Made by a program: the position numbers and the translations under genes. Positions 16,885-25,120 of a DNA stretch of 36,810 nucleotides are shown here, one piece after another. The stretch's first letter is position 1, and every line of letters starts with the position of its first letter. Origin of the DNA: an uncultured Arcanobacterium sp. (lineage in GTDB: Bacteria; Actinomycetota; Actinomycetes; Actinomycetales; Actinomycetaceae); contig CAMCHI010000013.1 of assembly GCA_945874735.1 (NCBI GenBank), positions 1-36,810 of the forward strand, written 5' to 3'. The notes beneath the pieces are model-generated. The model saw only the letters and a program-made list of their open reading frames with translations, was not told the DNA's origin and did no database searches.

Positions 16885-18042
16885 TTAACTATCTGCTAAA
16901 TCCAGCTGTTCGTCCGGCTTCACACTACCTACTAAGCCCTCACGTTCTCTCCGACGTTGCAAATACCGCTCTTGATTGCGAGCCTTAGCTTCCAGTTCCA
17001 GCTGTAAATTCATCTGCTCTTGCCGCGCATTAGCCTGTGTAGTACCAGTGTTTTCCACATCTGCTCTACGTGCCACATCTCTGCGTACCTTACGCAACTT
17101 TTTCTCAGAAATAGGACGTTCAGCTAATTCGGAATCCTCCCACGCCAAAGGCTGACTATGCGCAGCCGGCGCAGGACGCTTTTTCATCTCTAAAGGCTGT
17201 GAGCCAGGAGCTAGACGCCGAGCTACCACCAAGAATCCAGTATGTGCCACCATACGATGATCTGGACGTACTGCTAAACCGTCTAAATGCCAAGTGCGCA
17301 ATAAAGTTTCATTAGCTTCCGGTTCAGTAAACAATTCCGAGTCGCGTAACTCCTCTACAAAACGCGACATCTGGGTGGTGGTGGCTACATACGCAATAAT
17401 TACTCCACCTGGAGTTAAAGCTTGCGCGGCAGGAAAAATATTTTCCCAAGGCGCCAACATATCCAGCACCACTCTATCAATCGACCCAGCTGGTAAAGCC
17501 ATGAGAACCTCGGCTAAATCCCCTAAACGCACATCCCAAGGGGGCATATCTTTACCGTACCAAGACTCCACATTAGCTACTGCAATCTCAGCAAACTCAG
17601 CTCGCCGTTCCACCGATGTTAAATGACCGTGCGGACCAATTGCGGCTAATAACGATAAGGCTAACGCCCCTGAACCTAAACCAGCTTCTACCACCTTTGC
17701 GCCTGGAAAAATATCAGCTTGGTGAATGATTTGTCCAGCATCTTTCGGATAAACTACCGTCGCCCCACGTGGCATGGAAAGCACATAATCAGTTACCAAT
17801 GGACGTAAAGCTAATAAATAATGCCCATCGGCAGTTTCCAACACTGTGCCCTCTGGTTTACCAATCAACTCGCTATGGCGAAAACTACCTTTTTGCGATT
17901 GGAAAAAACCTTCTTGCGAAAGCATGACCGTATATTTACGGCCTTTCTTATCGGTTAATTGCACACGCTCACCAGCTCGGAAAGGTCCGCGACGTCGTTC
18001 TGCCCCTAATGGGTGTGGATAATCATTGTTCACAATCCACAT
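16885..18042 (-). CDS. trmI: tRNA (adenine-58-N1)-methyltransferase TrmI
   Basis: Makes m1A58 in the T loop of tRNAs. The 385-residue protein has the N-terminal beta domain (about 20-75), the linker LLALRPLVTDYVLSMPRGA, SAM motif I VVEAGLGSGALALSL (about 117-131) and the LDMLAPWE segment characteristic of TrmI. Residues from about 285 form a highly charged Lys/Arg/Glu extension absent from compact homologues. The ATG at 18040-18042 is preceded at some distance by GGGGAAG. TrmI lies next to arc in mycobacteria as well (Rv2118c). It is divergent from the RecB-like nuclease with 50 bp between start codons. Confidence 0.93.
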   Translation of the reverse strand: MWIVNNDYPHPLGAERRRGPFRAGERVQLTDKKGRKYTVMLSQEGFFQSQKGSFRHSELIGKPEGTVLETADGHYLLALRPLVTDYVLSMPRGATVVYPKDAGQIIHQADIFPGAKVVEAGLGSGALALSLLAAIGPHGHLTSVERRAEFAEIAVANVESWYGKDMPPWDVRLGDLAEVLMALPAGSIDRVVLDMLAPWENIFPAAQALTPGGVIIAYVATTTQMSRFVEELRDSELFTEPEANETLLRTWHLDGLAVRPDHRMVAHTGFLVVARRLAPGSQPLEMKKRPAPAAHSQPLAWEDSELAERPISEKKLRKVRRDVARRADVENTGTTQANARQEQMNLQLELEAKARNQERYLQRRREREGLVGSVKPDEQLDLADS

Positions 18043-18080
18043 TCTACGTTGTTCTTCCCCAATATTTCTTAAACAACCGT

Positions 18081-18086
18081 TAGGCT
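18081..18086 (+). promoter_or_regulatory. Putative -10 hexamer TAGGCT of the RecB-like gene
   Basis: TAGGCT ends 6 nt before the ATG at 18093; no other Shine-Dalgarno is evident apart from AGGA too close to the start. Suggests a leaderless transcript. The same hexamer precedes uppP and the aldo/keto reductase gene. Confidence 0.45.
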
Positions 18087-18092
18087 AGGACT

Positions 18093-18932
18093 ATGACCAC
18101 AATAAATTCTGCTATCTCTCCTTCTCGGGCGAAAGACTTTCAACAATGTCCCTTAAAGTTTCGCTATCGCGTAATAGATAAACTGCCAGAACAAAAATCA
18201 TTAGCAATGCTACGCGGCACTTTAGTACATTCTGTTTTAGAGTATCTATTTTTAGTAAAACCAACACAACGCACTATAAGCGCAGCTCAAGATTTACTAC
18301 TTCCGCGTTGGGAAGCACTTCTCAGCGAAAGCCCAGAAATTTTAGAAAGTTTCACCGATGCAGAAACAGTAACCGAATTTTTAGCTAGTGCCCGTCCTTT
18401 ATTAGAAAGCTACTTTCGGCTAGAGAATCCACAATTTATTGCCCCACAATCCCGTGAGCAGTATGTGAATGCTGTCCTTCCCACCGGCATTGCCGTGCGC
18501 GGAATCGTGGATAGAATAGACGCAGCGCCAAACGGAGATTTACGAGTAGTAGATTATAAAACTGGCAAAGCTCCTCACCCTAACTATATGCAAGAAGCCG
18601 TATTCCAAATGATTTTCTACGCTACCGTTCTTTACTATGAGCGCGGTATCCTTCCTAAACGCACCCAGTTAGTGTACTTAGGCGATGAAAAAGTGCTCAC
18701 CTACGACCCTACTGCGAAAGATGTAACTAACCTTACTCAGCAAATCACCCAAATATGGAGCGAAATTAAAGCCAGAATTATGGCCAAACATTTTGAAGCA
18801 AAAAAATCCAAACTGTGCAATTGGTGTGATTTCCAAAAATTTTGCCCAGAATTTGCCGGTATTAGCCCCGAGATAAATGAAGCCGGACTCACCCAACTAC
18901 TCACAGTAGAACAGGCAACCACCCCGCGCTAG
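18093..18932 (+). CDS. RecB-family PD-(D/E)XK nuclease with iron-sulfur cysteines
   Basis: A 279-residue single-domain nuclease of the RecB/AddB-C/Cas4 group. Active-site residues are visible: His46 in GTLVHSVLE, Asp140 in GIVDRIDA, and Asp154/Lys156 in VVDYKTGK. Four cysteines, Cys19 in QQCPLKFRY and Cys242, Cys245, Cys251 in LCNWCDFQKFC, match the Fe-S cluster arrangement of AddB and Cas4. No helicase domain and no cas genes are nearby, so it is a stand-alone repair-type nuclease, like the homologue next to trmI in mycobacteria (Rv2119). The ATG at 18093 gives the family N-terminus (SPSRAKDFQQCP). Confidence 0.88.
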   Translation: MTTINSAISPSRAKDFQQCPLKFRYRVIDKLPEQKSLAMLRGTLVHSVLEYLFLVKPTQRTISAAQDLLLPRWEALLSESPEILESFTDAETVTEFLASARPLLESYFRLENPQFIAPQSREQYVNAVLPTGIAVRGIVDRIDAAPNGDLRVVDYKTGKAPHPNYMQEAVFQMIFYATVLYYERGILPKRTQLVYLGDEKVLTYDPTAKDVTNLTQQITQIWSEIKARIMAKHFEAKKSKLCNWCDFQKFCPEFAGISPEINEAGLTQLLTVEQATTPR

Positions 18933-18969
18933 TTATCTTTGAGTAATTACTTGTTTATAGTTTTACAAG

Positions 18970-19641
18970 TTAAGCCACTGTTTGACGCTGTTGCATCAGC
19001 TCAGACAAATACTGTGGCGTTACCATAGTCAAAGACTCTAATAAATGTGTACCAGGGATATTAGGCAATTCTACTTGGAACGGAATACCTACCGTGATTG
19101 CTCCGGAACGAGCTCCCGAAGTAAAGCCAGGAATAGAATCTTCAAACACGATACAGTTTTTAATATCTACTCCTAACCGGTAGGCAGCCAACTGATATGG
19201 CATAGGGTGTGGTTTAGCATAAGGAGATGTGTCTCCCGTAATTACCACTTCTAAACTACCAGCTGGAGCTTGTCGTAAAGCTTGTTTTGCAAAACTGGAA
19301 TATGAAGAAGTCACTAAAGCACTTGGTATCCCCCATTGGAGCAAGTTTTCTAATAATTCATATGCTCCGGGACGCCAAGGCATACCTTCCCGTAACGCAA
19401 TCGCTTCCACAGTGCTAGTTAATTCCTGCGCTAATTCAGTGGCGCTAGCCGGAATGTTGAACTGGGAACGTACAGTTTCAGCAGTTTGCATTAAAGAACA
19501 ACCAATAAAACCTTTCGACACCTCAGGGGTAATCTCCGCTCCATAACGAGCTAAAACTTCCACTTCTGCCCGATACCAGATTTTTTCCGTATCGGTTAAA
19601 GTGCCGTCCATATCAAAAAGTATGGCTTCTGGTTTATGCAT
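18970..19641 (-). CDS. HAD-family hydrolase, probable phosphatase/phosphomutase-like
   Basis: A 223-residue haloacid dehalogenase-type hydrolase. Motif I is FDMDGTLTDTE (Asp10 nucleophile, Asp12), motif II the VTSSYSS segment, motif III the lysine in SPYAKPHP, and motif IV IVFEDSIPGF. The helical cap between motifs I and II places it with beta-phosphoglucomutase and sugar-phosphate phosphatases; the substrate is unknown. The ATG at 19639-19641 is chosen because the protein then starts directly before motif I and has AGAAGCAGG upstream; a longer reading to 19707 adds residues unlike the family. It is convergent with the RecB-like gene. Confidence 0.82.
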   Translation of the reverse strand: MHKPEAILFDMDGTLTDTEKIWYRAEVEVLARYGAEITPEVSKGFIGCSLMQTAETVRSQFNIPASATELAQELTSTVEAIALREGMPWRPGAYELLENLLQWGIPSALVTSSYSSFAKQALRQAPAGSLEVVITGDTSPYAKPHPMPYQLAAYRLGVDIKNCIVFEDSIPGFTSGARSGAITVGIPFQVELPNIPGTHLLESLTMVTPQYLSELMQQRQTVA

Positions 19642-19842
19642 TACCTGCTTCTCTTTTCTATATTGATTGCTCCCCTGACCCCTTAAAAGTAAGTGCAAGT
19701 TTTGCAAATACTAAAAGGCGTACTCCTTAACATGGGCACAACTGGAAAAGTTTAAGCCCATGCAAAGGAACATACTAGCAGCAGAAGCACAAAAATTCTT
19801 AACTTATCCACAGTTTATAAATTTAGGGCGCACTTTCATTAA

Positions 19843-20685
19843 TTAGTAGGCACTAAGTAAACCAAAACCTAGCAAAGCCACTAAAACTCCAGCCAGCACT
19901 AAACGATAAACCACAAACACCGTGTAAGTCTTAGTTTGTACCAGCTTTAGGAACCACACAATCACTGCATAGCCCACCACAAACGCCGTAACCGTGGCTA
20001 CCAATAATGGCAACGCACCTACTTGTGTATCTGCACTACTATCAGATAAAAGCCGGTAAAAACCAGAACCCATAATGGCTGGAATAGCTAGTAAAAACGA
20101 GATACGAGCCGCAGTTTCACGAGTATAGCCCAACATTAAACCAGCCGTAATAGTGCCTCCAGAACGAGAAACACCTGGTACTAAAGCCATCGCTTGTGCA
20201 AAACCAAGCAAGATACCATCTTTAATCGTCATGCTTGCTAGTTCTTTACGACGGCTAGAGAACTTATCCGCCAAAGCTAAGAAGATAGCAAACACTGCCA
20301 GCAAAACTGCCGTAATATACAGGTTACGAAACACAGTATCAATGTAATCTTCCAGCAATAGTCCTAGCACCACAATCGGCAAAGTCCCAAAAATCACAAT
20401 CCACCCTAGACGCACATCAGGGTTGGTAGTTGCAAGACGCTTATCAGCGGGCACAAACGGCAAAGCCTTAAACCAACTACTAATGATTCGCTTAATATCT
20501 TGCCAAAAGTAAATAATTACCGCTGTTTCTGTGCCGATTTGGGTAACAGCAGTAAAAGTAACTCCTGGATCACCTAAGCCTGGGAATAAGCCACCCACAA
20601 TCCGTAAATGGGCAGAAGATGAAATAGGCAGGAACTCAGTTAGCCCTTGCACAATACCTAAAAAAAGCGCTTCTAAAATACTCAC
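19843..20685 (-). CDS. uppP: Undecaprenyl-diphosphatase UppP (BacA)
   Basis: Integral membrane phosphatase that recycles undecaprenyl pyrophosphate to the monophosphate carrier for cell-wall synthesis. The 280-residue protein has the first signature QGLTEFLPISSSAH (residues 13-26, catalytic Glu17) and the second PGVSRSGGT (170-178, Arg174), within about eight hydrophobic segments. Start is the GTG at 20683-20685, six nt after TAGGCT, so initiation is probably leaderless, although AAGG overlaps the same spacer. It is divergent from the aldo/keto reductase gene with 50 bp between starts. Confidence 0.95.
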   Translation of the reverse strand: MSILEALFLGIVQGLTEFLPISSSAHLRIVGGLFPGLGDPGVTFTAVTQIGTETAVIIYFWQDIKRIISSWFKALPFVPADKRLATTNPDVRLGWIVIFGTLPIVVLGLLLEDYIDTVFRNLYITAVLLAVFAIFLALADKFSSRRKELASMTIKDGILLGFAQAMALVPGVSRSGGTITAGLMLGYTRETAARISFLLAIPAIMGSGFYRLLSDSSADTQVGALPLLVATVTAFVVGYAVIVWFLKLVQTKTYTVFVVYRLVLAGVLVALLGFGLLSAY

Positions 20686-20691
20686 CCTTAT

Positions 20692-20697
20692 AGCCTA
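20692..20697 (-). promoter_or_regulatory. Putative -10 hexamer TAGGCT of uppP
   Basis: TAGGCT on the minus strand is separated by 6 nt (ATAAGG) from the uppP GTG. The plus-strand copy of the same hexamer for the divergent gene is at 20723-20728. Confidence 0.45.
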
Positions 20698-20722
20698 GCT
20701 ATAAATTCTGAAAAATTTAGGT

Positions 20723-20728
20723 TAGGCT
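20723..20728 (+). promoter_or_regulatory. Putative -10 hexamer TAGGCT of the aldo/keto reductase gene
   Basis: TAGGCT is followed by 7 nt (CATTGAT) and the GTG start at 20736. No Shine-Dalgarno is present, supporting a leaderless transcript. Confidence 0.45.
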
Positions 20729-20735
20729 CATTGAT

Positions 20736-21680
20736 GTGAAGCAAATTAATCTCGGAAATTCTGGTTTACAGGTAGGGTCACTCGGTATCGGCACGCTCAC
20801 TTGGGGGCGCGATACAGAAAAAGAGGACGCTATAAAAATTTTAACTAATCTGCTAGATGCAGGAGGAAACTTTGTAGACCTCTCTCCTATTTACGGAGAA
20901 GGAAAAGCCACTGCTAGCCTAGGCACTCTGCTCAATGCACAATTTTCACGGGACGAGTTAGTGTTATGCGCCCATGTGGGATACCAATTTACTCCAGCTG
21001 GAGTAGTAGCTAATCTAGGACGGGGAAGTATTCGGGCTAGTGTAACTAAAACTATGCACGAGTTAAATACTGATTATCTAGATTTGCTACTACTTGACGC
21101 ACCAGATGCTCTAACCTCCCTACCGGAAACCTTAGACACCTTAGCTAATTTAGTACAACGTGGATACGTGAACTATCTGGGTCTGAATCGTTTCCCAGCT
21201 TGGCTGGCAGCTATCATCACCCAATACTGTCAAGACCATAATTTACCGTTAATTAACACACTAGCTACAGAATACTCTTTACTGCATCGCAAAGCAGAGC
21301 AATCTAGTTTTGCCTTAGCTAACCATGCTAATTTAGGAATTATTGCGTTTTCCCCACTGGCTGGCGGAGTTTTAACTGGCAAATACCGCAATACTATCCC
21401 TCCTACTTCTAGGGCTGCTACTAAACACTTATCTCCCCTCGTAGCCCCCTATTTAGAATCCCGCGCTCGACAAGTAACTGAAGCAGTAATTAAAGCTGCA
21501 GACGGCTTAGGACGTACCCCCACTGATGTATCTTTAGCTTGGACTTTTGCCCAAACTCCGGTGCAAGTAGCTGTTTGCGGCCCGCGCACCGGCAATCAGG
21601 CAGACCAACTATTCAGCTTGGATATTTCGCCACTCCCTCCACAAGTGACTGAAGTGTTAAGCGAAGTATCAGCTTTATAA
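20736..21680 (+). CDS. Aldo/keto reductase homologue with altered catalytic residues
   Basis: A 314-residue (beta/alpha)8 protein of the aldo/keto reductase family. The fold and cofactor end are conserved: DLSPIYGEG keeps the tetrad Asp48 and Tyr53, and the C-terminal VCGPRTGNQADQL resembles the NADP-binding loop. However, the catalytic lysine position (usually A-T-K-V-G) reads CAHVG, His80, and the catalytic histidine (usually LLLLHxPD) reads LLLLDAPD, Asp121. Both changes should impair ordinary carbonyl reduction, so activity or substrate may differ. Start is a GTG without Shine-Dalgarno. The homologues are named from family features only; no substrate is claimed. It is convergent with the acidic protein gene, sharing a terminator. 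Confidence 0.85.
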   Translation: MKQINLGNSGLQVGSLGIGTLTWGRDTEKEDAIKILTNLLDAGGNFVDLSPIYGEGKATASLGTLLNAQFSRDELVLCAHVGYQFTPAGVVANLGRGSIRASVTKTMHELNTDYLDLLLLDAPDALTSLPETLDTLANLVQRGYVNYLGLNRFPAWLAAIITQYCQDHNLPLINTLATEYSLLHRKAEQSSFALANHANLGIIAFSPLAGGVLTGKYRNTIPPTSRAATKHLSPLVAPYLESRARQVTEAVIKAADGLGRTPTDVSLAWTFAQTPVQVAVCGPRTGNQADQLFSLDISPLPPQVTEVLSEVSAL

Positions 21681-21703
21681 AACACAATTCTCAAAATATA
21701 GGC

Positions 21704-21751
21704 AAAATTTAAGCGAAGTAGCTATTTCCTTAGCTGCTTCGCCTAAATTTT
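21704..21751. terminator. Bidirectional terminator
   Basis: A stem of about 20 bp with two imperfect pairs (aaaatttaagcgaagtagct / agctgcttcgcctaaatttt) and an 8-nt loop, between convergent genes. A-rich on the left and T-rich on the right, suited to both directions. Confidence 0.8.
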
Positions 21752-21817
21752 ATACCTCGAAATAACGGCTAACCCCCTATCTAAAATTAGGATTTTATTT
21801 ATAGTTAGCCTTTATTA

Positions 21818-22327
21818 CTACTCAGCACTATCAGCAAAAAATTCTGCTACCTCTGGGTCGTCCTCAAAATCTTGATCGTTATAATCTTGATCGTATTCAT
21901 CTGCAAAATATTGAGAATATGCTTCTTCATTATCATCTAGCTCATATTCATCATCAGCTATTTCATAGGCAGAGTCTGCATATACAGGATAGAAATCTAG
22001 TTCGTCTTCATCCTCATCTTCGCCGTCCTCATCATCCACATCAGCATAATAATCATCAAGATAAAGTTCAGGACTGGCTGACTGCACAAAATCACTATCC
22101 GACTCTAAATCCTCTAAATACTCTTCTTCTACGAAAGTATCAAAAGGTGCTTCCACCCCATATTGAGTGTAGATAGCGTCATCATAAATCGTGTAGGCAT
22201 CAGCAAGCTGCTCTGCAGCCTGAATTACCGCGGGCGCATCTGGGTCTTGATACTCTAAAACCGCATTATGAAATGCCTCAAGAGCCCGACTCAACTGATT
22301 AAATGCATTTAGAGTTTCGTTAGCCAT
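21818..22327 (-). CDS. Hypothetical, extremely acidic Tyr/Asp-rich protein
   Basis: I do not recognise this 169-residue protein. Residues 1-55 look helical and only mildly acidic (NAFNQLSRALEAFHNAVLEY). From about residue 58 on, roughly 44% of residues are Asp or Glu and Tyr/Phe are frequent, including DDEDGEDEDEDELD. The whole protein has one arginine and no lysine. No membrane segment, signal peptide or cysteine is present. Such composition is seen in nucleic-acid mimics, cation-binding proteins and disordered regulators, but nothing here decides among them. The ATG at 22325-22327 lies 6 nt after TAATCT, suggesting leaderless expression, and a terminator follows, so it is an independent gene rather than a chance frame. 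Confidence 0.75.
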   Translation of the reverse strand: MANETLNAFNQLSRALEAFHNAVLEYQDPDAPAVIQAAEQLADAYTIYDDAIYTQYGVEAPFDTFVEEEYLEDLESDSDFVQSASPELYLDDYYADVDDEDGEDEDEDELDFYPVYADSAYEIADDEYELDDNEEAYSQYFADEYDQDYNDQDFEDDPEVAEFFADSAE

Positions 22328-22333
22328 ATATAG

Positions 22334-22339
22334 AGATTA
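22334..22339 (-). promoter_or_regulatory. Putative -10 hexamer TAATCT of the acidic protein gene
   Basis: TAATCT on the minus strand, then 6 nt (CTATAT), then the ATG. No Shine-Dalgarno is present. Confidence 0.4.
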
Positions 22340-22467
22340 ACGCAGATTTTTACTGTATCCAAGAGCACACGACAATTAAGGTAAACCTATCAGAAATGCA
22401 TCTCTTTACACTTGGCAAAAACAGAGCGAAACAGAAGCTAAAACACTATTTCTAAATAGCAGATCTC

Positions 22468-23799
22468 TTAAAAAATTGGAGTATCGTCCATTCCCGCCCA
22501 GCGTTGCACAAAATCAGCCAAAACTTGCGTACCAAAATGCAAAGCAGACACTGGAATACGCTCGTTTTTAGCATGAAACATTTCCGAAAAATTAAAATCT
22601 GCAGGTAGCTGCACCGGTGCAAAACCATACCCGGCGATTCCAATTTTGCCAAAAGCCTTATTATCTGTACCTGCCGAAAGCATATATGGCAAAACCACTG
22701 CCTCGGGATCTGCACACAGTAAAGCAGATTTCATCGCTTCCACAAATTCGCCTTGGAAAGGGTGCTCAATCCCGTCATCATGATGAATAATCTCCAATTG
22801 CACTTCCCCGGCTAATTGAGTTAAACGTTGCTGTACTTGCTTTTCTGTTCCCGGGATTGGACGCACATCTAAACCGCCTTGTGCAGTTTGCGGAATTACA
22901 TTTACTTTATATCCACCCTGTAGTTGGGTGGGGTTAGCTCCCGTACGAACAGTTGCTTCCACAAATGGACGGGCAGCTCCTAGAGCCGTCAAAAGATTAT
23001 CTATGGTGTCTGGATCTTCTTCCACAAAAGGCAAACCGGTTAAATCAGCCACGCCTTGTAATAGTTCCCGCACAGCAGGTGTCAAAATAGTTGGCCAAGA
23101 CTCTTTTCCAATAGCAGTTAAAACACTAGCCAGCTTAGTTATCGCATTATCTTCATTTACTTGCGATCCATGTCCCGCTTTCCCATTAGCTAATAACTTA
23201 TACCAAGTAAGTCCTTTTTCGGCAGTTTGCAACAAATAGACTCGTTTCCCATGCACATAGGTGTTGTATCCCCCGACTTCAGAAACAGCGTGCGTCACTC
23301 CCGCAAATAAATCTGGACGATTTTGCACCAACCATTGTGCCCCTATTTTGCCCCCAGCTTCTTCATCCGCCAGCATGGCAATCACAATATCGCGTTGCGG
23401 TTGCCAATTTTTTCGCGCTATTTCTTGAGCTAAAGTAAGGATCATCGCATCCATGTTTTTCATGTCTACTGCACCACGACCCCACAACACGCCGTCAATA
23501 ATATGTCCCCCAAAGGGGTCTACATCCCAGTCTTGCGCAATAGCAGGAACTACATCTAAATGCCCGTGTAACAGCAACCCGCCTAATTTTGGATTACTAC
23601 CAGGTATGCGCAAAATAACGGATGGTCTGCCTTTAACTGGTTCTATCCACTGAGGTTTATATCCCACTTCCGTCATCAAATCCATTACGTATTGGGCAGC
23701 TTGCGTTTCCACCTCTTGCTCAATGATCCCATAATTAGAAGTATCGAAACGTATAAGTTGCTGTGCTATTTCCACTACTTGCGAACCTTGATAACTCAT
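22468..23799 (-). CDS. M20-family metallopeptidase (dipeptidase/ArgE-DapE type)
   Basis: A 443-residue cytosolic zinc aminoacyl-hydrolase. Metal-site residues are visible: His80 and Asp82 in LLHGHLDVVP, Asp112 in GRGAVDMKN, and the Glu-Glu pair in ADEEAGG (146-147, general base and ligand). A dimerisation insert sits near 180-300 and the last ligand region near 380-415 (SAGTDNKAFG). Overall it resembles the M20 peptidase found near uppP in mycobacteria (Rv2141c); the exact substrate is not readable. The ATG at 23797-23799 is preferred over one seven codons upstream: AGGAT lies 8 nt before it, and TAGGAT ends 7 nt before it. Confidence 0.88.
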   Translation of the reverse strand: MSYQGSQVVEIAQQLIRFDTSNYGIIEQEVETQAAQYVMDLMTEVGYKPQWIEPVKGRPSVILRIPGSNPKLGGLLLHGHLDVVPAIAQDWDVDPFGGHIIDGVLWGRGAVDMKNMDAMILTLAQEIARKNWQPQRDIVIAMLADEEAGGKIGAQWLVQNRPDLFAGVTHAVSEVGGYNTYVHGKRVYLLQTAEKGLTWYKLLANGKAGHGSQVNEDNAITKLASVLTAIGKESWPTILTPAVRELLQGVADLTGLPFVEEDPDTIDNLLTALGAARPFVEATVRTGANPTQLQGGYKVNVIPQTAQGGLDVRPIPGTEKQVQQRLTQLAGEVQLEIIHHDDGIEHPFQGEFVEAMKSALLCADPEAVVLPYMLSAGTDNKAFGKIGIAGYGFAPVQLPADFNFSEMFHAKNERIPVSALHFGTQVLADFVQRWAGMDDTPIF

Positions 23800-23912
23800 G
23801 TGTTCTATCCTAGCTGACATAACGCAAAAAACTACCCCACTTTAAATAGACAATTATTACTAAGCTTTTTAATATACTAATGTTTAATACACTATAAAAC
23901 TGCCTAAAATGA

Positions 23913-24770
23913 TTGAGCACAACATTGAAACCTCCGCAAGGATTTTCTTCCACCCGCTACTGGTTAATGCTAGCTTTAATAGCTATTTTAATGAGCACTC
24001 TCTTTTTAGGGCTGGGCAAAAACTTTTTTACTGATTCTAGACTCGCCCCTACTTCACAAACTACGCAAAAAGTTACACAGAATAAAACTTCCCCCACTCC
24101 TAGTGTTGCCCCAGAAGTACCGCCACGCACGCTCACTCGTTCTGATTTAGCACAGATAAATTCACTTTCTACACTTGATATAGATGATCCAGCTAGTATT
24201 ACCGTAGTGGTAAATAAACGTCGTCCTTTGCAAGAACTTTACTATGAGCCAAGCGATTTGGTAAGCCCCACTATTCCTAATGTGACTGGGCAACTTTTAC
24301 GCGCAGAAGCTAATGATGCAATGACCCGTATGTACCATGATTTAAAAGCCGCTACCGGTTACGGCTTCGCACTTTGCTCAGGATATCGCAGTTACTGGCA
24401 TCAAAATAGCACTTATCAGCATTGGCTTAATACACTAGGAGCATCTACTGCCGAGCATTTCAGCGCTCGTCCCGGATATAGCGAACATCAAACAGGTTTA
24501 GCAATCGACATTGTAGCAGAAGGAGAAGGCTGCCGATATGACGACCATCTTTATGTGACTGTAGCAGGACAATGGATGAATGAAAACGCTCATAATTATG
24601 GATATATTTTACGTTACGTCCCAGGCTTACAAGAAATTACCGGATTTTCTAATGAATGGTGGCATTGGCGGTATGTGGGTGTAGAAGTAGCTACTGATAT
24701 GCGAGAAAAAGGAATTGCTACTTTAGAAGAATACTTTGGGTTAGAACCTGCCCCTGATTATCTTCCTTAA
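23913..24770 (+). CDS. VanY-type D-alanyl-D-alanine carboxypeptidase (M15B), membrane-anchored
   Basis: Zinc peptidase that trims the terminal D-Ala from peptidoglycan stem peptides outside the membrane. The 285-residue protein has a basic start, a hydrophobic anchor (about 17-36), a Thr/Pro/Ser linker (about 44-75) and a C-terminal M15 domain with LCSGYRS, the ligands His192 and Asp199 in ARPGYSEHQTGLAIDI, and Glu248/His251 in NEWWHWRYVG. The start is the TTG at 23913: an in-frame stop lies directly upstream, and no ATG precedes the anchor. TAAAAT and TATAAA lie just upstream as possible -10 elements. It could also act on lipid II or in beta-lactam/glycopeptide tolerance, but there are no van regulators nearby. 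Confidence 0.88.
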   Translation: MSTTLKPPQGFSSTRYWLMLALIAILMSTLFLGLGKNFFTDSRLAPTSQTTQKVTQNKTSPTPSVAPEVPPRTLTRSDLAQINSLSTLDIDDPASITVVVNKRRPLQELYYEPSDLVSPTIPNVTGQLLRAEANDAMTRMYHDLKAATGYGFALCSGYRSYWHQNSTYQHWLNTLGASTAEHFSARPGYSEHQTGLAIDIVAEGEGCRYDDHLYVTVAGQWMNENAHNYGYILRYVPGLQEITGFSNEWWHWRYVGVEVATDMREKGIATLEEYFGLEPAPDYLP

Positions 24771-24829
24771 ATTATCCCTTAACCAGCTATACTCACTGCT
24801 TAGATAAGCATAGAAGCTATAGAAATAAT

Positions 24830-24867
24830 AAAGAAAAACCTCTTAACTAAAATTAGTTAAGAGGTTT
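24830..24867 (-). terminator. Rho-independent terminator of tRNA-Leu(GAG)
   Basis: A perfect 14-bp stem (aaacctcttaacta / tagttaagaggttt) with a 4-nt loop begins 5 nt after the tRNA and is followed on the minus strand by TTCTTTATTATTTC. Confidence 0.88.
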
Positions 24868-24871
24868 GCTG

Positions 24872-24957
24872 TGCGCGGAGGGGGACTTGAACCCCCACCC
24901 ACTAATACGTGGACTAGCACCTCAAGCTAGCGCGTCTGCCTATTCCGCCACCCGCGC
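24872..24957 (-). tRNA. tRNA-Leu (anticodon GAG)
   Basis: An 86-nt class II tRNA on the minus strand. The acceptor GCGCGGG pairs with TCCGCGC, the anticodon stem CTAGC/GCTAG encloses TTGAGGT (anticodon GAG, reads CUC/CUU), the variable arm is CCAC/GTGG with a six-base loop, and the T arm is GGGGG TTCAAGT CCCCC. Discriminator is A; CCA is not encoded. A terminator follows immediately. Confidence 0.95.
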
Positions 24958-25120
24958 AAGTTTTGCAACGCTATTTAATTTACCACTGTTTAGACATGGT
25001 TAGCCAATCAGCGTCTATACCCATAATGTGATTTGAGCTAAAGGTCTTGCTAAAATGATTACTGAGTGTGCTTGTATTACATTCGCTTATTTTCTGCTCC
25101 AGATACTTAAAGGACACCTC

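Noticed and set aside
18093-18932. Cas4 identity for the RecB-like nuclease
   Set aside because: Motifs match the Cas4/AddB group, but no cas genes or repeat array lies within the window; the stand-alone neighbour of trmI is a better explanation.
19731-19762. catgggc/gcccatg inverted pair between HAD and uppP
   Set aside because: Only 7 bp with an 18-nt loop and no T-run; too weak to call as terminator or operator.
19804-19812. A perfect DnaA box, TTATCCACA, in the HAD-uppP gap
   Set aside because: Only a single copy. With about 0.4 expected by chance in a window of this size and composition, and no dnaA/dnaN nearby, it is no evidence for an origin.
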